Source: Saccharobesus litoralis (lineage in GTDB: Bacteria > Pseudomonadota > Gammaproteobacteria > Enterobacterales > Alteromonadaceae). From it: a DNA stretch of 64,000 nt. Position numbers and translations under genes: made by a program. The stretch spans positions 4,504,065 through 4,568,064 of the forward strand of contig NZ_CP026604.1 of assembly GCF_003063625.1 (NCBI RefSeq), given 5' to 3'. This document shows positions 38,298 to 47,342 of the stretch, in pieces. Position 1 is the first letter of the stretch. Each line of letters opens with the position of its first letter. Under the pieces are notes generated by a model. It saw nothing but the letters and a program-made list of their open reading frames with translations. It searched no databases and was not told the DNA's origin.

Positions 38298-39419
38298 TTA
38301 CTTAGCTTCTAACAAGTAACCTAAATGCTGATGGAAACGTATTTTTAGTTCTTCTTTTTCTACTTTGTATTCAAGCTTGTCGGCAACATCTTTCAAGGTG
38401 TTTTCGATTAAGCTATAAAAGCGGCCGTAACCATGGTTGGTATAGTTGTCTTTCGTGGCAACAAATACAAATTGAATTTTATTAACGCTTTCTGCGCCAT
38501 TCCATGCTGAATTAAAGGTCATTTTGCTATTACTAGGATTAAATTCCATGCGTAATAACTCACCATCTTCAAATACTTTTTCGTCTTCACTGTAGCGAAT
38601 AATTGGCACTAAACAATTAGCGACTAATGCGGCATTAGCCAAGCCATGTTCTTTTGCTGAGGCTTCTAACATTTCAGCTATACTGCTGTATAGTTTTTCG
38701 TACGGTTTGTTTGCGCCAGCATCAACCCCAACAAATTGCTTAATACGACGATTTAACGGCATATCAACTACAGCATAAGTTAACGGTTCAATACGCTCTG
38801 GTAACTGAAAACCACCTACGTTATAACGCTCGCGTAATGCTCTAAATTTATGAGTCTGAGTACCTTTAATACCCTTTTCTTTTGCAAATACATCAAACGT
38901 TAAGTGTTGATGATCACAAACTCGAACTCGCGTTTTATCAACACCCACTTCATCTGCAAAGCGCGTGATGGCCTGCGACACTTTTTTATGGAAGTTAGCT
39001 GCGTCTAATCGAACTGAGTCGCCATTCGCTAAGAAAATAAGCCTAAATTTCTTGGCGCGTTTTGTCGCATCAAAATACGATTTTTGACTGTAATGGTATC
39101 TGGGGTTATACAAGAAGAGAATTTGCTGTTCGGTTTGTGGCGTGATCTCTTCTTCACAAAAACGAACTCGAACAAATTTATCATTGGCGACAAATTTACC
39201 GTTTTCTATTTCTAATTCGTCACAAATCTTAAAAAATTTCTCTGCCAAGCATTCGTAAAAAGCTTGATATGGTTTGTCACTATTTTGATCAATATTACTA
39301 GAATATTTTTCAACAAGTTCATCGGTCAACGTAAAACGAGCCAGCATATACTGGTTTTCACGTGCTGATGCGGGTAAATATACTTTATTCTGTGGTCTGC
39401 GTCGGCGAATTAGAGACAT
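38298..39419 (-). CDS. DUF3083-like protein of unknown function
   Basis: A 373-residue soluble protein without signal peptide or membrane helices. The start MSLIRRRRPQNKVYLP and overall make-up resemble the DUF3083 family seen in Alteromonadales; I recall this from memory and cannot check it. The protein appears to be an internal duplication: residues about 15-175 and 210-370 align in the same order, each with PYxxxY, a VAN / VRVRF or IIRYSE strand, a long helix, and a final QHL. The basic N-terminus could contact nucleic acid, but this is inference. It has its own terminator. Confidence 0.65.
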   Translation of the reverse strand: MSLIRRRRPQNKVYLPASARENQYMLARFTLTDELVEKYSSNIDQNSDKPYQAFYECLAEKFFKICDELEIENGKFVANDKFVRVRFCEEEITPQTEQQILFLYNPRYHYSQKSYFDATKRAKKFRLIFLANGDSVRLDAANFHKKVSQAITRFADEVGVDKTRVRVCDHQHLTFDVFAKEKGIKGTQTHKFRALRERYNVGGFQLPERIEPLTYAVVDMPLNRRIKQFVGVDAGANKPYEKLYSSIAEMLEASAKEHGLANAALVANCLVPIIRYSEDEKVFEDGELLRMEFNPSNSKMTFNSAWNGAESVNKIQFVFVATKDNYTNHGYGRFYSLIENTLKDVADKLEYKVEKEELKIRFHQHLGYLLEAK

Positions 39420-39717
39420 GATAACATCCGATTAACATTATTATTTGCGGTCAGTATAAACGTGAAAATGTGCTTCTACAACAGAGTGTTACTCGCTTTG
39501 CTACATAAAATTAACATATACGCGTTTAACTGCTTTCTTTTTCACCGATTGCAATAAAAATGTCTTCTCAATTTCAAATTGTCACTTAAATGACATTTTT
39601 CTGAGTTAGCTTAACCGCGTTCGTTAGGTAGGCTGCAAAAACGTTTTTAAAAGAAAATCTAGTTTTAACAGACTAGATACTTTTTAACCGTCAGCACAAA
39701 TTCAGATAGAAAGTTAA

Positions 39718-42573
39718 GTGTCAATTTCTAATACTGTCAAATTAAATATCGCAGCAGGCTTGTTAGCTTGCTTTCTTAGCACGGTGGTCTGGTTAACGGT
39801 TGACTACCAATCAGCTAGGTTTTCCCACGATGAAAAAGCCAAAGCCGCTGTGCTCGCTGCACAAATTGCCGAGCGGCTTGAAATATTCGCAACCACACGC
39901 ACACGGGGTTTAGACGAAATAGCTGACAATTGGCCATATTACCACCCTAATATCCAAGAATGGTTTACCAAATTGAGCCTTAGCATACGCAATATGCTAC
40001 CAGGGATCTCACATGTCATGACAATTGATAGTAAGGGTGACGCTGTTTGGGCTGTTCCGAGTCATATTGCCGCTTATTATCCACAATTAATCCCAGATGA
40101 TTATCACAATAATAAACAAACACGACTATTATCATCTTTCATGATAGAAAATCGTCAGCAAGCTATCGCCGTTATCAAACCTACCTATACGTTACATGAT
40201 GAATTTCGGGGTTGGTTAATGATGACGTTTAAAATTCAGGACATTTTAGCACTGGTTAAAACGGATCAACTAAGTGATGCCTACTTTCTATCGCTGAGTA
40301 TGAAAGACGCCACGTTGTACTCTACTGGTACCGACAGCGCCGTCAGTAACATGGTTGAAGAACGCATACAATTTGCCGATGGCGAGCTTTCTTTAAAACT
40401 TGGGCTTAAGCAGCCTGCTTATAATCGTACATTTTCGTTATTCATTGGCTTAGCAATGGCTTTGATTATTACTGCGATCACACGAGTGGCATTATCCAAC
40501 ACTTTAAAAGCCTCACAGCGCCATCGTCAGTTTAAAGCCGCATGTGAAGCTTCACTCGATGGCTTATTACTATTTAAGACACAAAGCGATAAATTATGGT
40601 TGTCAGAGCTGAACCAAGTTGCGCGACAAATGTTGTTGATTAATGAGGATTTTCCCGAACTTGATTACCCTGGCTTGTTAGACAAACTGGGCTTAGCACA
40701 GCACAAAGCACTTTGCGAAGCGCCAATGAGTGTACGCATGGGCAAAGTTTTTGATTTAGCCTTACCCGTAGAATGTCGCAATCAAAACTTGGAGCATATA
40801 AAAATTCAAATAGTGCCAGCCGGTAAAGGTATCGCAGTCACGATCCGTGATATATCGAATCGCAAGCGCTCAGAATTTGAACTGGTGAAACGTGAAGAAA
40901 AATACCGACGCTTGGTTGACGGCCTAACCTCACATTTTTTGTACTCTTACGATAATCAAGGCAACCTGAACTATGTCAGTGGCTCGGTTAGCAAAATATT
41001 GGGCTTTTCGGCTGAATATTTTATTCAACAATATGGCAGAGAATGCAGTCATTATGTCAAACATTCCATTGCTGCGACTGATCCAACACAGGTGTCAAAT
41101 AGTTATCAGCTCGATATTTTGGATGAAAACCAACAACATAAGTTAATCGAGTTTACCGACACTAAAGTTTATGGCGAGCAAGGGCAATTGATTGCCATTG
41201 AAGGTATCGCCAAGGACGTAACAGAAGAAAGACACCTAGCTGAAAAAATATCCTATCAAGCCACTCACGACTCACTTACCGGTTTATACAACCGCTACGC
41301 ATTTGATGATGTATTAGCGGATACTCATGAACAAGTACAACATAGCAACTTATCAGCTGTGCTGTGTTATATGGACCTTGACCAATTCAAAGTCGTTAAC
41401 GATACCTGCGGACACATTGCCGGTGACGAACTACTTAAACAATTGGGTAACTTAATAAAAAACACTTTATGTGGTGATTGTGTTATTGCTCGTTTAGGCG
41501 GGGATGAATTTGGCATTATTTTCCAAAATCACGATCTAGTTCAAGCTAAACAAGTGGCAACAGAATTACTGAATGATATTAATTACTTCCGCTTTGGTTG
41601 GAAAGATAAAGTATTTCAAATTGGCGCAAGCATGGGCATGGTATCTGTGAATGCGAGCTCTAATTTAGATGAAATTATGCAGGCTGCTGACGCCGCCTGT
41701 TATGTCGCAAAAGATGCTGGGCGTAATCGTATTCACCTTTACACTGAATTTGATGAAGCCTTGTCTTATCATAAATCACGCATTAGCTGGGTTAACCGTA
41801 TTCAGCAAGCATTAGAAAATGACAGTTTTAGTTTATATTTTCAATACATCAAACCGATTAACCCACCTATCGACAAGTTGCATTACGAAATATTATTGCG
41901 CCTACGCGATGGCGATCAGGTTATTAGCCCTGGTTTATTTATTCCTGCTGCAGAGCGTTTTGGTTTAATGCCACATTTGGATAAATGGGTATTTAATCAA
42001 ACTATCAAATACTTAAATGCCAACCCTGAGTTAGTCGCCAGAACAGATAAATGTTCAATTAACTTATCAGGCAATTCAATTACTGATGAATCATTTGCTG
42101 ATTACATTATTGCCCAGCTTAAGGTTTACAATATTCCTGCCAGTAAAATTTGTTTTGAGATCACCGAAACCGCCGCTGTGACTAAATTGTCACATGCCAA
42201 TGCGTTTATCGAAAAACTACGTAATATAGATTGTAAATTCGCGCTGGACGATTTTGGTGCGGGTATGTGTTCATTTAGCTACTTAAAACATTTGCCGGTG
42301 GATTACGTCAAGATTGACGGTAGCTTTGTAAAAAACATGACCAATGATATAGCCGATAGAGCTATCGTTAAATCCGTTAACGATATTGCTAAGTCATTGC
42401 ATTTACCAACAATTGCGGAGTTTGTTGGTGATGATTTAACCGAACAAGCTTTGCGGGATTTAGGCGTTAACTATGTGCAAGGCTACGCGATTAACCAACC
42501 GCAACCAATTGAGGAAATTAATTTAAATGGTCCGCGATTTGTCCCACAGCAATCACAACTACAAAGCGCATAA
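39718..42573 (+). CDS. Membrane PAS-GGDEF-EAL protein (cyclic-di-GMP turnover)
   Basis: A 951-residue protein with a GTG start. TM1 is about residues 9-27, a periplasmic sensor domain runs to about 235, and TM2 is about 240-260. One or two PAS-like domains follow (about 270-515). The GGDEF domain has an intact motif (594-598, RLGGDEFGI), so diguanylate cyclase activity is plausible. The EAL domain reads EIL (724-726) in place of EAL, but DDFGAG and VKIDGSF are present, so phosphodiesterase activity is possible. It is divergent from the DUF3083-like gene; the 298-base gap between them should hold both promoters. Confidence 0.92.
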   Translation: MSISNTVKLNIAAGLLACFLSTVVWLTVDYQSARFSHDEKAKAAVLAAQIAERLEIFATTRTRGLDEIADNWPYYHPNIQEWFTKLSLSIRNMLPGISHVMTIDSKGDAVWAVPSHIAAYYPQLIPDDYHNNKQTRLLSSFMIENRQQAIAVIKPTYTLHDEFRGWLMMTFKIQDILALVKTDQLSDAYFLSLSMKDATLYSTGTDSAVSNMVEERIQFADGELSLKLGLKQPAYNRTFSLFIGLAMALIITAITRVALSNTLKASQRHRQFKAACEASLDGLLLFKTQSDKLWLSELNQVARQMLLINEDFPELDYPGLLDKLGLAQHKALCEAPMSVRMGKVFDLALPVECRNQNLEHIKIQIVPAGKGIAVTIRDISNRKRSEFELVKREEKYRRLVDGLTSHFLYSYDNQGNLNYVSGSVSKILGFSAEYFIQQYGRECSHYVKHSIAATDPTQVSNSYQLDILDENQQHKLIEFTDTKVYGEQGQLIAIEGIAKDVTEERHLAEKISYQATHDSLTGLYNRYAFDDVLADTHEQVQHSNLSAVLCYMDLDQFKVVNDTCGHIAGDELLKQLGNLIKNTLCGDCVIARLGGDEFGIIFQNHDLVQAKQVATELLNDINYFRFGWKDKVFQIGASMGMVSVNASSNLDEIMQAADAACYVAKDAGRNRIHLYTEFDEALSYHKSRISWVNRIQQALENDSFSLYFQYIKPINPPIDKLHYEILLRLRDGDQVISPGLFIPAAERFGLMPHLDKWVFNQTIKYLNANPELVARTDKCSINLSGNSITDESFADYIIAQLKVYNIPASKICFEITETAAVTKLSHANAFIEKLRNIDCKFALDDFGAGMCSFSYLKHLPVDYVKIDGSFVKNMTNDIADRAIVKSVNDIAKSLHLPTIAEFVGDDLTEQALRDLGVNYVQGYAINQPQPIEEINLNGPRFVPQQSQLQSA

Positions 42574-42811
42574 CGCTTTACCAATATTTTTTGAGCTATA
42601 CTGACTTTAGAAAAAAGGTAAACAGCGGGATCGATAACCGTCAGCTAATCGTTTACAGCACCCCATCGTGTGCTAGCCAAAATAAATTCAGCCATACATG
42701 GTTCAAATTTAAGCCTAACTCAACAAGGCAGAAAATTTTGTGCACAAGTACGAGTCATTTGAATAACAAAAGGTACTAACACGATTAAACAAGCCAGCTA
42801 GAGGAATAATA

Positions 42812-43168
42812 ATGCGCCATCCTTTAATAGCAATCACTTTTATTGCCCTACTCTTAAGTCTAATTGCGTGCGGGCCAAAACCATGGGATGAACCTCCGCT
42901 ACATGCTGCCGCTATGTCGGGTGATTTAGAAGAAGTGAAAACCCTGATATCCCAAGGCACTAAGGTTGATAGCCGTAATAAGCAAGGTGCAACGCCCCTG
43001 CATTGGGCAGCGTTTAAAGGGCATGTCGACGTCGCTCAGTATTTGGTAAAAAAAGGCGCTAACGTTAATGCTGTGACCGACAAAGGCTCAACGCCATTAC
43101 GCTTAGCGACTACACACAAGCAACAAGAGATGATCCAATTTTTAAAGCGTAAAGGCGGGAAGATTTAA
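42812..43168 (+). CDS. Ankyrin-repeat lipoprotein
   Basis: A 118-residue protein with a lipoprotein signal (lipobox SLIAC, Cys20) and about three ankyrin repeats (PPLHAAAMSGDLEEVKTLIS, TPLHWAAFKGHVDVAQYLVK, TPLRLATTHKQQEMIQFLKR). Such short lipoproteins bind other envelope proteins; the partner is unknown. Its last 4 bases overlap the end of the convergent TPR-like lipoprotein gene. Confidence 0.85.
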   Translation: MRHPLIAITFIALLLSLIACGPKPWDEPPLHAAAMSGDLEEVKTLISQGTKVDSRNKQGATPLHWAAFKGHVDVAQYLVKKGANVNAVTDKGSTPLRLATTHKQQEMIQFLKRKGGKI

Positions 43169-43977
43169 AGTTCGCTGGTCATCATGACGATTTTTTGCCG
43201 ATAATACGCTGCTTTTTGATTATCACCTATTTGCTGGTAATAACGGGCTGTCATAGCAAATGTCAATTGTAACTTACTGGTCATTTCATAATTTGCATAA
43301 ATTGCTATGAGTCTACTCAAGTAATCAGCTAGCTTATCTGAGTCCTGTTTTTGTTCTATCATGAATTGGCAATAAGTATTAAGCGTAAACATTAATATTT
43401 CAATTTGCTCTAACTGTTTTAGCTTATAGCGCTCTACCAACCAATCTACACCTCGGGCAATATCTGCACTTGCAACTGACTCTGGTGCTATTTTCCATTG
43501 TTGGGTTAAATAATACCAATACGGCTCTGAATCCGCTTGATGCGAAAGCGTTATCTGCCCGAGCAATTGTACAGCTTGCTCATTATCACCTTGTGCATGG
43601 GCGAGTTGTGCCGCCACAAATTTTACCGCTTGTAACGAGCTAGCTGATTCATACTCTGCCATTTTTGTCGCTTGGCTTAACAATTGTTCCGCTAAGGGTA
43701 AATCCTGACGTTGAATAGCCATTAATGCACGCTTTAACACACTGTTGATCATCCATTTAACGTCATTTCGCGCAGCAAACAAAGCGTAAGCTTTCTTATA
43801 CTTTTTGTCGGCTTCTGTATAGGCTGTTTGCAATCTGAGTTGTTCAGCCCAATTATAGTAGTGCCGAGCTTGGTCTTGAATTTGCGTTACACCATATTCA
43901 CGAGGCGCAGAAGCGCTACAAGCCGCTAAAAGTACAACCAACAAAGCGCATAAAATCGGTAACCTAAACTGTCCCAT
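43165..43977 (-). CDS. TPR-like lipoprotein of the MCE transport operon
   Basis: A 270-residue lipoprotein (lipobox LLAAC, Cys20). The mature part is helical with TPR-like pairs, such as RLQTAYTEADKKYKKAYALF and NEQAVQLLGQI. I know no named family. Its ATG overlaps the stop of the MCE gene (TAATG), so it belongs to that operon. It may take the place of an outer-membrane partner such as MlaA or the PqiC-type lipoprotein, which is inference. Confidence 0.75.
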   Translation of the reverse strand: MGQFRLPILCALLVVLLAACSASAPREYGVTQIQDQARHYYNWAEQLRLQTAYTEADKKYKKAYALFAARNDVKWMINSVLKRALMAIQRQDLPLAEQLLSQATKMAEYESASSLQAVKFVAAQLAHAQGDNEQAVQLLGQITLSHQADSEPYWYYLTQQWKIAPESVASADIARGVDWLVERYKLKQLEQIEILMFTLNTYCQFMIEQKQDSDKLADYLSRLIAIYANYEMTSKLQLTFAMTARYYQQIGDNQKAAYYRQKIVMMTSEL

Positions 43978-44966
43978 TATTGGCTCACTTCAATTTGAGG
44001 TTCAAAAGATTCAACTGGAAACGCACTTTTTAATAACGGGTTAGATTTTACAGCCTTCAACGTTTTATTCAGTTCTTGTAAGGCTTTATTGCTTTGCAAC
44101 ATCAGTAAACCAATATGTTGGCGTTCAGCATGAACTTGTTGCAGGATCCCTTCTACATACTGTAAATTTTGCTCGGCTGACTCTAACACCTCTGGCAATT
44201 TACCACCGGTTGCCTGCTCAATAATTTTGTTGGGCTGCTGATATACCGCCAGCAATTGGTCAACTGACGTCAGTGTCGAGTCGACCTTTGTAACAGATGC
44301 TGACAACTGGTTCATAACAGCCTGAGCCTGACCAATAGTCTGATTTAAGTTTTCGATAGTATTTTGCTGATTAAGTTGAGTAATAAACTGTTTAGATTCA
44401 GCCAACACGTGAGTTAATTGCGTGATCATTTGCGGTAGGCCAACCGTGGTTTCATTGTTACCCACCCTTAACTCACCCACTAATAATTTAATATCGGCCA
44501 ACAAGGCTGCCAATTTATCTGTTTCTAATGCTTGTTCTGATTGCGCTAAATAAACGCGTCCCAATGGCGATGTATGAAAAGGAACTAATTGATTGGCTTC
44601 AATAAGGCCAGTATTACTTTGGGTTTGCAACAGTTTAAAGGTGGCAACGTCGGTTAATAATACGTTTTGATTACGGACTAAAACACTGCCATGCGTAACC
44701 AAGTGTTGATACTTTTCATACACGAAAAACTTAGCTTTAATATTGTTTTGCTGATCAAAGTCAAATTCGGTAAAACGCCCAATATCTACCCCTTTAAATG
44801 TTAAAAGCGGTTCACCGACAAGGCCAAATGCGTCTGCCATTTCGGTGTAATAATAAATTTTCTGGCTAAATACCTTACTTTTGATACTTACCGCGACAAA
44901 TAACGCCACAAACAAGCTAATACCAGTCAATATAAACAAATTAACCACTCTATTAGATGGGCGCAT
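43977..44966 (-). CDS. MCE (MlaD-type) substrate-binding protein
   Basis: A 329-residue protein with one N-terminal membrane anchor (residues about 8-28), then a single MCE domain (about 38-115) containing LLTFKGVDIGRFTEF, the family's core strand pair. A long coiled-coil-like helical region follows (about 145-310, rich in Gln/Asn/Leu). MCE proteins form hexamers that bridge lipid transport across the periplasm. It overlaps the ATPase stop by one base. The long helix is more like LetB/Pqi or MlaD variants with extended needles than standard MlaD. Confidence 0.85.
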   Translation of the reverse strand: MRPSNRVVNLFILTGISLFVALFVAVSIKSKVFSQKIYYYTEMADAFGLVGEPLLTFKGVDIGRFTEFDFDQQNNIKAKFFVYEKYQHLVTHGSVLVRNQNVLLTDVATFKLLQTQSNTGLIEANQLVPFHTSPLGRVYLAQSEQALETDKLAALLADIKLLVGELRVGNNETTVGLPQMITQLTHVLAESKQFITQLNQQNTIENLNQTIGQAQAVMNQLSASVTKVDSTLTSVDQLLAVYQQPNKIIEQATGGKLPEVLESAEQNLQYVEGILQQVHAERQHIGLLMLQSNKALQELNKTLKAVKSNPLLKSAFPVESFEPQIEVSQ

Positions 44967-45643
44967 TAATTTTGTTCCTTATCTCGGCTGTCTAGTTCAA
45001 TAAGTTGGTGAGGTAAGTCAGCTAAATCTTGCCGAGCATTAGTAAACAATATCAAGCTTGAACCTCGACTTTTTAATTGTTGTAGTTTATTAAGCAAAAA
45101 CGACTTTTTACTTGTTTCAATACCATGAAAAACGGAATCCCAAATTAATACTTGCGGTTGGTGAAATAACGCCCGTGCGACAGCAATTAAACTGGCTTCA
45201 GCTAACGATAATTGATTGGGTCGCAAAGGCAGTAAATTAAAAAAATCATACTCTTTGGCTAATTGATTTACTCTATGCTTACGCTGAGCGTAGGTTTCGT
45301 CAACAAAAAACCAGTCTGCACATAACATTAAATTTTGCTCAACCGTTTGATTGGATAACAGCGCCGGCACATCAAACACCACTCCCATACGACACTTGAG
45401 CTCATCAAGTGCTTTGCTTTCGGCAGCATAGACATCTAGCTCGTTAAAATAAATATTCCCAGCTGCCGGTTTATGTAAACCAACTAGCGTACTAAACAAT
45501 AATGACTTACCGCAGCCCGAAGGACCAGAAAACACCACTGTTTGCCCAGATTCAATTAAATGACTGAAACCTTGATTTTGTATTCTGCATAAGGGCAAAG
45601 CTCTTTGTGAAGCCAATTGTACATCGCGAAATTGGATCTGCAT
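44966..45643 (-). CDS. ABC ATPase subunit of the MCE transporter, catalytic motifs degenerate
   Basis: A 225-residue ATPase in the MlaF position. Walker A is intact (GPSGCGKS, 40-47). The other motifs are not standard: the Q-loop position reads VVFDVPALL (Asp91), the signature reads LSLAEAS (145-151), Walker B is VLIWDSVF with Ser170 where the catalytic Glu should be, and the switch region LFTNAR has no His. It may bind ATP but hydrolyse it poorly, or have a changed mechanism. Two bases separate it from the permease gene. Confidence 0.85.
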   Translation of the reverse strand: MQIQFRDVQLASQRALPLCRIQNQGFSHLIESGQTVVFSGPSGCGKSLLFSTLVGLHKPAAGNIYFNELDVYAAESKALDELKCRMGVVFDVPALLSNQTVEQNLMLCADWFFVDETYAQRKHRVNQLAKEYDFFNLLPLRPNQLSLAEASLIAVARALFHQPQVLIWDSVFHGIETSKKSFLLNKLQQLKSRGSSLILFTNARQDLADLPHQLIELDSRDKEQN

Positions 45644-45645
45644 GT

Positions 45646-46410
45646 CTAAACCACTCGGCCAAAAAACAACAAGTAAACAACGATCCCTAAGCCATTAATT
45701 AACGATACACTCAATACACTAAAGCCAACGGTTTTAATCATGTATTGTGGAACTTGGGTGACTGCGCTTTCAACTTTAAGACCAAAATAACAGGATAAGG
45801 TTGCAATTAAAAAACCGCTAACACACAACTTAATTGCCATAAAGACAATATCCAACACCGAAATTGCGCCCAATATGGCATTCCAAAACTCGATATGCGA
45901 TACATTTAAAAATAGCAGTGCGATTAAATTTGCGCTCAAAATACCAACAGTTGAAAAAAAACAGCCAAGGATAAAAATGGATGTCACCATGCCCCAAACC
46001 CGAGGCAACACGAGGTAACTCATAGTGCCAATGCCCATGACATTTAACGCTGCGACTTCTTTATTGACTTTCATGTTACCCAATTCGGTTGATATGGCTG
46101 AGCCTGAGCGCGCCAATAAAATAAAGCAAATCAAAAAAGGCGCTAAATCGCGCAACAATACCGTATTTAAAATGGTATATATCCAATGCGGTTGGCCAAT
46201 AGACACAAAAAAGTCATAGCCTATATACATGACTAAGCCGCCAAGCAACGCGGAAACTAAGCACACCAAGCTCAAGGCTTCAAAACCACTAAAAAACACC
46301 TGCACCATAAAGACTTGGCGACCCAATGTTCTGTTACTTAAGGCTTTAAATGAGCTGGTGATCAGTTCTATGGCAAATCGAATAAAATTCAACATAAGAT
46401 TGCTCATCAC
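45646..46410 (-). CDS. MlaE family permease of the MCE transporter
   Basis: A 254-residue polytopic protein with five or six membrane segments. The MlaE family core is recognisable: LLRDLAPFLICFILLARSGSA, then ISTELGNMKVNKEVAALNVMG. It forms the membrane channel for lipid movement with the ATPase and MCE protein. First gene of a four-gene operon. A 24-bp palindrome lies about 40 bases upstream. Confidence 0.88.
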   Translation of the reverse strand: MMSNLMLNFIRFAIELITSSFKALSNRTLGRQVFMVQVFFSGFEALSLVCLVSALLGGLVMYIGYDFFVSIGQPHWIYTILNTVLLRDLAPFLICFILLARSGSAISTELGNMKVNKEVAALNVMGIGTMSYLVLPRVWGMVTSIFILGCFFSTVGILSANLIALLFLNVSHIEFWNAILGAISVLDIVFMAIKLCVSGFLIATLSCYFGLKVESAVTQVPQYMIKTVGFSVLSVSLINGLGIVVYLLFFGRVV

Positions 46411-46451
46411 CTAGGCCACCATTCAAGGTTTTACGTCGAACGGCCAAAATT

Positions 46452-46475
46452 AAATTGAGAACAGGTTCTCAATTT
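46452..46475. promoter_or_regulatory. Palindromic operator-like site upstream of the MCE operon
   Basis: A perfect inverted repeat with 11-base arms and 2-base spacer: AAATTGAGAAC, AG, GTTCTCAATTT. It lies 42 bases before the permease ATG. The AACNNGTT centre is like TetR-family operators. No regulator gene is adjacent. Confidence 0.6.
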
Positions 46476-46673
46476 TGCCAGAGTAATAAACAATATAAAA
46501 TAGAATAATCGAAGTGTGTTCGATGAGTATAATCAAAGTGACGTGATTTTTAGGCGCTGATTTCTTGATTCAGACAAAACCTTAGTACTGACATCCTATA
46601 GGTAAGGTCAAGAGGCAACGCAAGCAAATAACCATAAGGCCCAAACGAGCAGACGGTATATCCATAATTGAAG

Positions 46674-47333
46674 TTAACTGCTGTAACGGTAGCCAGCGCC
46701 GTACACGGACTCAATAACCATTTCTTCACAACCAGCCAGCTTAAATCGTTTACGAATATTTTTAATATGGCTATCGACTACGCGTTCACTGACATCACGT
46801 AAATCTGAATAGGCTAAATCCACAATTTGTTGTCGTGAATAGACTCGCCCTGGGCTGTTAAATAACAATTGAAACAAGCTAAATTCCAATGTCGTTAGAC
46901 CGACATCTGTATCATGAAATTGCACTTTTTGTCTAAAGGGATCAAGGGTAATAGTACTAAAATGAACATTATTGGCCGTGCGGCGTAATATCGCCTTTAT
47001 TCGCATCACTAACTCAGGCGCATTAAATGGTTTACAAATATAATCGTCAGCACCAACCTCCAAGCCAGTTAACCGTTCGGCATCTGCCGCTTTAGCGGTG
47101 AGCATAACAACAGGAACATTTGAAAAAGAACGAATATCTCGACAACAATCAATACCATCTTTAACAGGCAGCATGATATCCAGTAATACCAGATCTGGTT
47201 TTTCGTTAAGCACATATTCTGCAACCCCAGCTCCGCTGGCCATATGATGAGTTTCAAACTCTGCGGCTTTTAAAAAAAGTTGTACATGCTGCGCGATATC
47301 AATATCGTCTTCTACAATTAAAATTTTTGCCAT
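46674..47333 (-). CDS. OmpR-family response regulator
   Basis: A 219-residue regulator. The receiver has the acidic pocket ED-D (residues 8-10), phospho-acceptor Asp52 (LLDIMLP), Thr in MLTAKA, and the Lys in CKPF. The C-terminal winged helix ends in the standard SVYGAGYRY. It is 9 bases downstream of its sensor kinase, and the two form a two-component system. Targets are not known. Confidence 0.93.
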   Translation of the reverse strand: MAKILIVEDDIDIAQHVQLFLKAAEFETHHMASGAGVAEYVLNEKPDLVLLDIMLPVKDGIDCCRDIRSFSNVPVVMLTAKAADAERLTGLEVGADDYICKPFNAPELVMRIKAILRRTANNVHFSTITLDPFRQKVQFHDTDVGLTTLEFSLFQLLFNSPGRVYSRQQIVDLAYSDLRDVSERVVDSHIKNIRKRFKLAGCEEMVIESVYGAGYRYSS

Positions 47334-47342
47334 TGTCTGTTC

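Noticed and set aside
42591-42779. 62-codon plus-strand frame between the GGDEF/EAL gene and the ankyrin lipoprotein
   Set aside because: No ribosome-binding site, no recognisable composition or signal, and it begins in the downstream untranslated region.
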